The notes beneath the pieces were generated by a model. It searched no databases. It was given only the letters and a program-made list of their open reading frames with translations, and had not been told where the DNA came from. A program made the position numbers and the translations under genes. DNA of 64,000 nucleotides, taken from positions 1,922,001-1,986,000 of the forward strand of contig OX359194.1 of NCBI GenBank assembly GCA_947172415.1, given 5' to 3'. Source of the stretch: Chondrosia reniformis (taxonomy: Eukaryota > Porifera > Demospongiae > Chondrillida > Chondrillidae). Below, in pieces: positions 23,031 through 33,542 of this stretch (positions are counted from its first letter, which is position 1; each line of letters opens with the position of its first letter).

Positions 23031-24650
23031 CTCCAAGCTGGAAAGACTATTGATAATGCTGTATACAATAAAACATTCACAAATATATACACTATATATT
23101 CAGTTACGCAGAATATAATAGTATTTCATGATCAGTAGGAGACAGAAAACACCATCAATGCTAAGTGAATCGAAACCTATTGAAACTTACTCAGATATTA
23201 ATCCGTTATACTAGTACAAGTACATTACGCTGTAAGCATTATTACGATATCGATCGAAGTCGACTCGCTGAGTTTTCTTCTATGGGGGTCTAATAGAGAG
23301 TCGAGGTACTTCCCCTATAAAAGTACCTTTACCGTTATATAAACACCCTTACGTAAACTTTACGTAAGGGTGTTTATATAACACATATTGCGGAAATAAG
23401 AACAATTACCTCAGATGTTCGAAAGAAGTAGACTGTAAGTTTATAACCTATCTATATATAAGAGTTTTGCGTGAGATATATGAAATATAATATATTTTAC
23501 AATTAATCGGCAAACATAGCTAACAACTACGTATACACTGACGAATATCTTTAAAAGGCACTTTCTCCTCTTAATTCTAGCTAATATATATAGCTGACAA
23601 GACTTCAAAAGTTTTAAGTTTAACATCCTCAGTGTGTTAATTTCTTGGATAGGGTTGAAGTAAATTAATGAGAGCAAATCTAGAAGAAAAAGTGGTTGTA
23701 TTTAGATAATGAATTTCTGTGAGTGTTGACATGACGTTTTGTCTTCGATTATCATCAATTCTATAGAGATAGCCTTCTTTCTATAGAATATGCATACGTT
23801 GGTGCATGGCACGCTCGCACTTAGGATTGAAAGTGGTAGATATTGCAATAAGCTAAGAGAGAATAGAATATGCAGATTATATGTGACACGAATCAAATAG
23901 AGGACCAATTTCACTTCTTGGTGGAATTCCCTACACTAGCTATATAGATGATAAGAGGCAGGCAATTCTAGCTTATATACTACTTATGGACTGCAAGTAT
24001 ATATAGCATTCCTATATTCTATTTATTGATGTTAAGTGCATGTACAATATATGCTTTGTCAAATATATGTCTCTCCATTTCTACCTATTATTAATTTGCC
24101 CATAATACATAAACTCAATAGTCAGTTCAGCAACAACAAAAAAGGAGGCAATTGCTTCATTACTAAAACCAAGCAGTCCACATCTTCATAATACTCTTTA
24201 GTATTGACAAATGCTGGCATCCTTTGGAAGAACTAACTTCTCATCCTTGCACAGATTGTCAAAATCGTTGGCTTTGTGCCTCATTGCCCATAAGAGAGGC
24301 TGGCATTCGGTGCACCACGCATTATATACACACTCAAGCAGCCAATGGATAACATCCTACACCTTCCAGATCCCTGCCTGACACTCCATTAAATGCTTCC
24401 TCAATTAATATGATCACCATAGGCAACTGGTCAGAACACACTTAACAATTGCTGAAACTCACATAATATATATACAAGCATTAATTGTTTTCACTTCCCT
24501 GGAGAGATGTCCTTGTTGCGTAATTTTATGTGCTATACATGGCATATACTAGAGGATATATTAATATATCTCCCCACTATAAAAGTAGAGTTGATTGTGA
24601 TATATATATAAAAGGTTACTGAATACAGATGCTAAATTATATACAAAAGT
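23031..24650. other. Spacer between the two coiled-coil genes
   Basis: AT-rich. Holds a perfect palindrome at 23335-23381 (separate entry). The minus-strand open frames at 23441-23677 and 23702-23914 show no recognisable protein. No other feature. Confidence 0.5.
23335..23381. repeat. Perfect 23-bp-arm palindrome
   Basis: TTATATAAACACCCTTACG continues to TAAA, then a single central C, then the exact reverse complement to 23381. It lies about 300 bp upstream of the proposed start of coiled-coil gene X, so it could be a regulatory hairpin or the relic of a small inverted-repeat element. Confidence 0.85.
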
Positions 24651-27403
24651 TCAAGCTTCAAGTACTGCAATTTCCTTTTTAAGTAGCTCAATCTCTTCTG
24701 AAAACTATTATTATGTGAAAAAGGATAAAATTAAAATGTTAATATATACACATTAGAGTGTGGTAATAAATATGGGTGCATGTCTATATGTATATATATA
24801 ATTATGTATTTGAAAATGCAATTTTCTTGAAATAAATACACTAGTAAATTAAAAACAGAGAAAAATATCTATCGTTACAGAATTTAGATCAATATTTGAC
24901 AATACATAGTAGTAAACATGCACACTATTATACAAAACAAGGACTAAACCTACTAATACAACAATACAGCATATACATGACATATTCCTGGAACTAACAG
25001 TGACTTATCAATTTTCCTAAAGTTGATATATTATACATGCGTACTTTCATTATATGAAATTTGTATGTATAATCTATATATATACGTAGTATGCTTTGAA
25101 AGCATTTTCCTACTGTACCTTTTGTGCCTTGATCTTTGATGAAATTAACAATTCTTCAATTGCACTGTTATCTCTATAAAGGCACTGTACATACTGAATC
25201 AACTGTTTAGTGTTCATTGCTTTGAGTTGTGACTCTGTTTTCTTTGGCATTTGATGCTATTATTTAAAAACATTATCATTGTAATAACTTCAGGTGGAAC
25301 AACAATCACTTATATAGCAAATAATTGAAGTCCTAAGCACGATATAGTACTAGATATACCACACTCAAGTGTGATGCATAAGTGATATCTGCCTGAGGCC
25401 AAGGAACACTTGAGTGTGGTATAATTAATATATATCACATATGACTTGTCAATGAATCAATTGTAAGGTGATGATAAGTAAATATGAGTACTGGTGATAT
25501 AACATTGATCACTAGTTCAAGTGTGAAATATATATCACTAGTTCAAGTGTGAAATATATGGTTTATTATACCCCAGATATCACCCGGTTGCCCTGGTAAC
25601 GTGATATATATCAATGTCATAAATGTCATAAATGTTATATCACCAGTACTCATATTTACTTATCATCACCTTACAATTGATTCAAGTCATACGTGATATA
25701 TATTAATTATACCACACTCAAGTGTGGTATAACTATTATGTACGTAGATGATTGCAAAGTTAACAACATAATAATTTTGAACTTTGCATGCATATAATAT
25801 ATATCTTTTTGGATAACATTTGGTAAAATAAAGCAAAACTTTGTATAATAACTCATAAGCAATGTAAATATTGCTAACTTTTACATGTACATATTATATA
25901 ATAAACACATTTGAACCCCTTAAAAACATAACTGAATGAGTGTACATAGCATACATAAATTTAATGAAATACAGAGTTTATAAATGTAATATCACCGAGA
26001 GAGTCCCTAGCGCTGAGTTACAGTGAACCAACTTCAATACAAGTACATACAACAAAGGAACAAAAGACTTCAAATAATAGTTATAATAATCATTAGCACT
26101 ACTTATAGATTCTATAAGGAGTAACACTAAGTAAGTAACAGTTAAGTAATCCTATAGAAGTGGTATGCACAATAAATATAGACATCAGGCCCATGCAGAG
26201 CTTTTACAAGATATATTATAACATGCATATAATGTATGTACCTTTAAGCTTTTAATATCTTCTCTAAAGTAGACTAACTCCTTGTGAGCTCTGTTTTCAA
26301 AATGTTGCCATTTCGAATGTCCATCACTTTCAGCATCAGAAAAATTACTGGATGCTTTTAGTAATCCACTGTCACTTGGTCCCTTTTCAGACTCCAAAAC
26401 CCTTTTTAATTTAAGGGTTAGTATATCAATCTGCATAATATTATAAAGAAGTATGCATATTATAGACAAAACATAGGTATACGTAATCTTTTGAAAGGAT
26501 CATCTTTCGACTTTTAGAGTGTCTAAAGACACAATTTTTTATTGTCTCTTTTGAACATCAGACGTTTGGACACCGAGGGTCTTCTTTAGTGACTTAGATG
26601 CTCTAAAAGTCAAAAGGATGATCCTTTCAAAAGATAAGTATGATGCAGTTAGAAGAATCCTTTCAATAATCATAATCAAATTATGCTTTGCATTACATAC
26701 GTATCCATATAATAGGATAACCTCTATATAGTGATTATTACAAATATAGCTCTCTAGTAGAAACATACGGAACATATGCATAAACGAAGCCTTGTAATGG
26801 ACAGTCAATATTTTGGTCTTCATATATACTTTCAAAGTGCACTTTTTTCTCTTTTCTCATGTATATAATACATATAATGTATATATATTATACACAATAC
26901 AACTAAACTCAGAACTGAACAGTACTATGCATACTTCTTTCCTGTAGTTTTGCTTCTTTTTCTTTAGACTATTACGTAAATGCTTTCCTCTGTGAGTGCT
27001 TCCTCTTTCTAATTCATTACTCCTTCCTTCGAGGCAACCCGAGCTCTTTTGATCCTTCTATATACAATGATACACAAGTATACCATGCATATTGCAATAT
27101 GTACTTGGAGACATGTAATTTGGTATCCCACATGCTAAACAAAAAATAGATAGAAATGATTTGCAATATTGTCGCGGGATATATATATTATTATACCTTA
27201 GTATATCGTAACTTGTAATGCATATATCTTGTAAAATTACATACAAGCGTAGTAAAACCTAGTAAACTATACACGTGCAATGTAGCAGTCCCTACCAATA
27301 ATTTTGTTTCACAACGACCTTGACTTCTTGGTATTCCCGATACTGTTAGTCCACTTTCTTCTACAGATCTTGTCGTACTTTTGAATTGGTTACACTTACT
27401 CAT
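24651..27403 (-). CDS. Coiled-coil protein Y, paralogue of gene X
   Basis: Five exons, all phase 0: 27403-27296 (ATG), 27057-26935, 26430-26242, 25256-25119, 24704-24651 (TGA), giving 203 residues. N-terminus MSKCNQFKSTTRSVEESG, a strongly basic exon (HRGKHLRNSLKKKKQNY), a helical exon (IDILTLKLKRVLESEKGP, SDAESDGHSKW), the shared 138-bp motif exon (MPKKTESQLKAMNTKQLIQY...LYRDN) and a short C-terminal coil (FSEEIELLKKEIAVLEA). The motif exon and phase-0 structure match gene X, so the pair is a tandem duplicate; the N-terminal exons have diverged. No family recognised. Nuclear or cytoskeletal location is only suggested by the basic stretch. Confidence 0.68.
25357..25731. repeat. MITE-like inverted-repeat element with ~100-bp arms
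   Basis: Left arm about 25406-25510 (ACTTGAGTGTGGTATAATTA...GGTGATGATAAGTAAATATG) and right arm about 25634-25730 are reverse complements. The outer ends carry the palindrome ACCACACTCAAGTGTG. A 28-bp direct repeat (ATCACTAGTTCAAGTGTGAA) is in the middle. In the intron between exons 3 and 4 of gene Y. Confidence 0.8.
26490..26645 (-). repeat. Hammerhead-like dispersed repeat with complementary ends
   Basis: Ends CTTTTGAAAGGATCATC and GATGATCCTTTCAAAAG are complementary, followed inward by CGACTTTTAGAG / CTCTAAAAGTC. On the minus strand the core (26594-26565) reads CTAAAGAAGACCCTCGGTGT then CCAAACGTCTGA. Compared with sister copies, CTGAAGA and GAAAC each carry one change. In an intron of gene Y. 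Confidence 0.6.
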
Positions 27404-27692
27404 AACGAAGTGGAGTAGTCGCAATAGTGTGACGGTAATGACTAGGCGACCAAGTGGGTGCATATACATTAATGGTGGTTCCCGAGGGGTTGTCCCCAAT
27501 ATATATATGTATGCAAAACAGGAAAAGGGGGGACGCCCTACATAATATTATGACACCGTAAGTTGTCCAGCATGCATCTAGAAAGTGAACCTTTCTTACT
27601 AGTTCGCCGCTGTTGAAATGACGATTACTTACGGAAATTACGGAATTCCCCACTCGAATTGGATGCCTATGTGTATTTCAAGGTCGTGTTAA
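27404..27692. other. Upstream region of coiled-coil gene Y
   Basis: 5' flank of the minus-strand gene Y. No other gene recognised; open frames here are short and unsupported. Confidence 0.4.
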
Positions 27693-28543
27693 CTAGAGTA
27701 ATGTATCAGAATTCGGCCACATCAGAATTAGGACGGCTTGTTCTCAGCAAGTATTAAAGCTTCGAGTCTAAAATGGATATTAAATTGTAGCCACTTTTGA
27801 GAGAGACCAGCAGGCACAGTAAGAGGGGGCTGCGCCTCGGCTTCATCGAACAAGAGCTGTTTATAAGTGGGGTGGCCGAATTTAAGCAAAGTTCAGACGG
27901 TTTAATCAGAATTCGGACGAAAGTCTCTAGCGCCTTCAGTTTTGGACTGACATACTTGGATACTTCACAGCTGGTAGCTCTATCCTTCCTCTTAGATGTT
28001 GACAGATTTCATCATGAAACGTTCAACTTTCCGAAAATGGGAGCTCGATAACCACACCTAACAACATATAATCAGAATTCGGACTATAGCTATATATATA
28101 TATATACGTAGTCTCAACAGAACAACAGAATACTTCACAGCATGGTAGCTCTATCCTTCCTCTACAAATTTCTTAACTTTCAACGCATAACGTTTAAGAT
28201 CCAGGAAATGCGACGTTAAAATCAAGTCATATGTGAGTTAATTATATGACTTGATTTTTAGCTGTGAAATATTCAAGTATGTCAGTCCAAAACTGAGCTC
28301 GAGGGCGCTAGAGGCTTTCGTCCGAATTCTGATTAAACCGTCTGAACTTTGCTTATATTCGGCCACCCCAATTAAACAGCTCGTGTTCGATGAAGCCGAG
28401 GCGCAGCCCCCTCTTACTGTGCCTGCTGGTCTCTCTCAAAAGTGGCTACAATTTAATATCCATTTTAGACTCGTGGCTTTAATACTTGCTGAGAACAAGC
28501 CGTCAGAATTCTGATGTGGCCGAATTCTGATACTTTACTCTAG
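27693..28543. mobile_element. Foldback element with ~280-bp terminal inverted repeats
   Basis: Left arm 27693-about 27974 and right arm about 28262-28543 are reverse complements, from CTAGAGTAATGTATCAGAAT at the outside to TTTTGGACTGACATACTTG inside. The arms contain several CAGAATTCGG copies (FnAATTC spacing is irregular). Short open frames in both arms are mirror shadows with no protein identity. A non-autonomous DNA transposon of the foldback or long-TIR MITE type. The flanks (GTTAA / TGAGG) show no clear target-site duplication. Confidence 0.85.
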
Positions 28544-28999
28544 TGAGGAACAGTTACTGGTTTAGATAAGGTAGATACACTAGCCCTCTAAATTTGCCGT
28601 CTGTAGCTTCTTGTATCACTAGTTTACACAGTGTTAAAGTCAACACTTTACGGAATAATATAAAGAAGGGAATTTTTTCTTCTCTTTTGTATGTTGTTAT
28701 ATAGCCAACCAGAATGGTTTATTCATCTTAAATTCTAGCATATCATGCACCATGCATATGCATGTTTTAGATTGCATGTGTCTTATATTATTTAAATATA
28801 TGCACTTGAATTATAATGCTAGATGCAACAGTTATTATAATCATAAGATTAAACCTACACTTCAAGTATTTTAATCACCAAAAGAAGTATTACATAATAT
28901 ACAGAGAAAAAAGAAGTTGTATGTATTATTATAACAATGCTCAAAGTCCATTCAGATTAGGCTAAACTTCACAATTCTTGCATTGCATGGTATTATACA
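28544..28999. other. Spacer downstream of the cassette gene B
   Basis: AT-rich with no recognised gene between the foldback element and the stop of the next minus-strand gene. Confidence 0.5.
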
Positions 29000-31510
29000 T
29001 TAAAATTCTGAAGGGCAACACATGTAGACTTTGACATCCTGTAGGTATGCTTCATAGACACCAGGAAAAGTAAAATCAATCTTAAGAAAAGCAAAATTGA
29101 TATAATTAAAGTTAGTAAAATACATATATATACTACATCTATATATAGCTCTTGATCTAGCTATATATCTATCTCAATAATACATTTGTACATTATTTTC
29201 TATGACATATATTCGTTATATAGCACTATTTAATATTGATATTCATGCCACAAATAATATACACACTCTGGCTTATACGGTAACTTACTGAAAGATTCAT
29301 TATAACAAGATCTTTATATTCCATCAATGTATAGAGTCCCACATCCACATATCCCCCCGTCCCCCTGAATGTAGTGTAGTGGCTTGTATAACGATAAAAG
29401 TTATCATTCACCAAAACCTCTTCAGAATTAGAAATGTAGAGATCAATACTTCTGTTGCATGGCTTTATTTCAATGCTCCATTCAACAGGGAATACTTCTC
29501 CATGTGTGTCTCTTGTTCCGGTACATGTGATATTTGTGCAGTCATCGCTCTTAATACAAGTTGCAGATACCCCAGGAACTTGGAGTGTTTGTCTTTCTAT
29601 TTCGTCCAGTGTTTCATAGCAAGCTATCTCACCAGTGCATCCTGTGGAAATTGGCTCTGAGAAGGTGGTTGTAGCTGTGTGATCATGAAATTAAAGACAG
29701 GTTGAATTGGTCATGAAAGGGAGTATTATACAAAAGTTGTCTTACTGTTAAAAGGTAGTTGATCATGGCAACAGACCATCACTGGAACTTGATCAAGATA
29801 TCGTATTGGATCTGTGCTTCCAAATGTCAGCGAAAACTGTTTTGCATAACAAGGCAACAATTTTATATTACCATACGTACTTAGAATACAATCTTACACT
29901 CTAATCCATACAGTGTTCCCGCTGGTCACATGACTACCTACATACAGTGTTCCCGCTGATCACATGACTACCTACATACAGTGTTCCCGCTGGTCACATG
30001 ACTACCTACATGCAGTGTTCCCGCTGATCACATGACTACCTACATACAGTGTTCCCGCTGGTCACATGACTACCTACATGCAGTGTTCCCAAAATTAATA
30101 AATCAGAATGTATAATAGATTTACAGTATTCATGTCTTAAATTAGAGACAGGAATATAGGAATACGTACGTATAATAGGGTAACTGTAATATTCTTCATT
30201 CTGAATCAATGATTCCATGTATACAGTGTAACATGATTTATGCATCATGCAAAAGTAGTCATCAAGTTACATATATATATACATGACATAGTTTGTGCTT
30301 ACCGAAAACAGAAGTCGTTTATATCCAGCTTGTGAATTGTATTGCTCTAGAGTGATATTGATATAGATGTAGTCAGTTTCGCCTAAGAAGTCAGGCGTAA
30401 AACTTGAGGTTTCACTGAATGTATCATTGACAATTGTATAGTTGCTGTTTGTAAACAAGAGATTTAAACCAAGCGGTTCTTCACAAGAATTGAAAGTCAT
30501 ATTGAACTGTACTGGGGAACCATCAATATACTATATAAATTGACATAAGAGGAGAAATAGACTTAAGAATATATATATATATATATATTGTACATAAAAT
30601 AGATGCCTTTATTATACCTATACATCACCTTAAGATATACGTAAGGATATATATGTAACTGTATAGTATAAACATACGTATATTCACTGATTATTGTATA
30701 TATATAATAATAATGTGAACTTACTAGAAAGCAACCTAATTTCAGGCAATCATAGCTTCTAACGCAATAGCCAATAGTATCTGTTCTATTCAAGAGGGAT
30801 TCTTGGATTAGGTCTAAATTTCTGCAATTCTGCATTCCGCAGGCATCAGTTGTAGGATCAGCTATATATTATATATAAGAGGACAAAAGTATATAATTAT
30901 TGTAACCCAAGTTAATTTTCTGATATAAATTTTCAGTTTCAATTATTCTGTATTATATATATATAATTATTACGAAAAATATATAAGTAATCCATGATGA
31001 CAATTTTCTATATATTAATTTTTAAAAGTGAATAACATATTAATTTTAGGCATTTGTATAGTGGGACCCACTGATTATAGACAGATTACCAAGCTTATAA
31101 TGATAAAACTTACTTGTCGGTACTGGTGTTACTGTACCAGTAGAAGGAGTAGTTTGTGAGCATCCGCTGCACTGGGACAATGTGGCCTTAAGTTCTTCAA
31201 TTTCAATTCTATGTTTGTCAACCTGCTTATGTACTGTATCTAATCCATCTAGAAGATTTGTAATAATGTTGTACAGCTCTTGAGTCTTGTTTTCAAATTT
31301 CAGATTTTGTTCCTCCTTGAAAGCTTCTAAAACTTGCTCTACATTCTTAGTTACATTTTCTTGCTGACAACTGCTGTGGGTAGAGATGAGTCTCAGAAGA
31401 AGTTGTAAATGCTTTTGAAGGTTGTGATTTGTGAGGCTGCAATGGTTTGTACCAATTGTCCCTGATCCAAGAAATGCAATCACAAGGATTACAAAAAGAC
31501 TTTTTCTCAT
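29000..31510 (-). CDS. Secreted protein with two Cys/beta/CC cassettes (gene B)
   Basis: Six exons in frame give 439 residues: 31510-31114 (ATG), 30861-30725, 30530-30303, 29836-29746, 29674-29289, 29080-29000 (TAA). Exon 1: signal peptide (RKSLFVILVIAFLGSGTIG), CSLTNHNLQKHLQLLLRL, a coiled coil, CSGC and a Thr/Pro tail. Cassette 1: Cys exon (NCRNLDLIQESLL, GYCVRSYDCLKLGC), beta exon (FNSCEEPLGLNLLF), CC exon (STDPIRYLDQVPVMVCC). Cassette 2: the Cys and beta exons are fused in one 386-bp exon (SDDCTNITC, IKPCNRSIDLYIS), and the final exon ends VKVYMCCPSEF then stop. Many N-x-S/T sites and no internal membrane segment suggest an exported glycoprotein. I know no named domain with this pattern. 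Shares its plan with the genes at 33.5-37.9 and 46.6-51.1 kb. Confidence 0.82.
29915..30090. repeat. 34-bp tandem array in gene B intron
   Basis: About five units of CAGTGTTCCCGCTGGTCACA + TGACTACCTACATA. Units alternate between CTGGTCAC and CTGATCAC, giving a 68-bp higher-order period. Confidence 0.88.
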
Positions 31511-33542
31511 GATTGTTCACAGTCAGTTAAGTATAATACCTCCCGGCTATTTCACCTTCTGTTTTGTTATAACATAAGATTAGTTCTATATAGCTAATTT
31601 ATAGGATTCAGTACCTGACCAGTGTTTCATTAAACCTTTAATACCATGGTAACCTCTAAACTCTCAACCAATACTGTAGGTGAATACAGTAATATTTGTT
31701 CTTTATCATATCTAATGAGGTTCACCATCAATGTAGCTGTAGGTCAATCAAACTGATCTCAGAAATATTTCAGATTGTAATCATTCTTTGGAAGGTCAAA
31801 GATCAAATAGGTCAAAGATTGCATGAGTAAGGAGCTAGTTCTATCAGAGCCAAAGGAAGGTATAATTATATAGTAATATGTATATAGTTGCATAATTCAC
31901 TCTCCCACAAATATTCTAAGCTAAAGACATATATATAACCCCACATAGTACTGCATGCCTCAAATTCAGAATTAAGACTTTGTGTATATATATAGGCAAA
32001 AGAATTTATGATGCAACTCAACACCTTATCATGTTACAGGACTATAAAAAATGGGAGTAGGAATGATGAACTAAACAGGTATATACCGGTACTTATAGAA
32101 TGGTAATAGAAGTTTAATGTTCTTTTGTATTATATTCTGCACTATGTTCATAATGTATATTACTGCAATATTGTTAAAAATATATATTCATGAGTACATG
32201 CATGCTATATGTGTTGTGAAATTTCAATCAATATAATATACGTATATGTATATACTATCTCCTACCTCTTAGGAGATAACCAGGGAAGATAGATATTTAT
32301 ATATATATAGACACAGACAAATAGAGACTCAGGGGAAAGAAAAGGATCATTCCCAACACCTGATAAGAAGGAATACATTCCCAAAACTGGCTGAGTGGTG
32401 CAATTCAAATAGTGTTTTAGGAAGTTCCAGCATCAATGACCACATACCAGATAAGATAACATTAAGGGAGTATCTGCATCACCAAATAAGCATATTAGAT
32501 TGCAGAGTAAATAAAGGAGTATACTGTACACTGTTTTAAATTCCACCAATTGTCTAAATAGTCCCTAAGGGCCTGTGGCAGCAAGGCTAAAATTGGCTTT
32601 TTGCTGAGAAATCTCTATCGACAGTTTGAATCATAATTTTGGATGAGAGTTCTAAGTATGATAGTACAAAATCTGATATCACAATGCCATGTTTCAGAAA
32701 GAATGGAAAAGGCTATATCACCTGACCTTGGAGATTGTTATAATAATTTCAACCAGCAAATATATATAGACAATATGTCAGTGGTTCTATATACAGGATT
32801 AATCTATGTACATGCAAAGAGAGGTCTGCAAGTGAATATGCTATATAACTTGTGTTCCCTGCAAACTGACTCTGTATCTGGCCTGTAGAAATCATCAATA
32901 GTGAATTCAAAGAGTTTTTCAACACAACTGATAAGATTGTAAATCAGGTATTGCTTTTTCTTGAACTTAATAAATTGAACGACGAGACATTGTCAACGAT
33001 ATCACTTCAAGGGTTTACAATAGAGGTATCCAGCGTAAGCAGAAATATAGGATGCTGATCCTAAATTTGTATGAACCTTTTAATATATTATGAAGGAAGA
33101 AAAGTGCTTCGAATTCCCAATTTTGCATTTTGGTTAGTAATTTACAATATTGAACTGTTTCTGACTTGTATACATACGTATATGTCATGTGTGCACAATT
33201 TCTATATGTACACTTAATTATGAAATATGGTAATATAAATGATCAAGATTTGCAAATACATACTTAAGAAATTTACAAAATTACATTTTTTCATGCACAT
33301 GTAAACATTCTTATATATGCATATTAAATATAAATGTTATTATTACTAATGTAACAGTTACTACGCTCTGTATTTATGATCAGCTGTATACATATATGAA
33401 GTTTACAAATCTATACTGAACCTTTAGAAAGAGTTTTGAATGTTACATATGTACAGTGTTCATATCTACCGCTCCTGAATGGTACGAGAAAATTATATAT
33501 ATATGTATTATATTAATACTATATAATAAATGATTATATAAA
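31511..33542. other. Spacer between cassette genes B and C
   Basis: Mostly AT-rich and without a supported gene. The exception is a short plus-strand open stretch at about 32887-33055 (separate entry). No transposon ends recognised. Confidence 0.5.
32887..33055 (+). pseudogene. Isolated coding-like fragment
   Basis: One open frame reads IINSEFKEFFNTTDKIVNQ, then VLLFLELNKLNDETLSTISL, then QGFTIEVSSVSRNIG, then stop. The amphipathic helix followed by a beta-like segment looks like real protein sequence, but no start, partner exons or splice sites were found. It may be a decayed exon, possibly from a cell-surface protein; identity unknown. Confidence 0.25.

Noticed and set aside
27797..28514. 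Two open frames of 84 and 87 codons on the plus strand
   Set aside because: They lie in opposite arms of the foldback element and mirror each other; no protein identity.
29915..30090. Considered as a CRISPR-like array
   Set aside because: Contiguous 34-bp units without spacers; a minisatellite.
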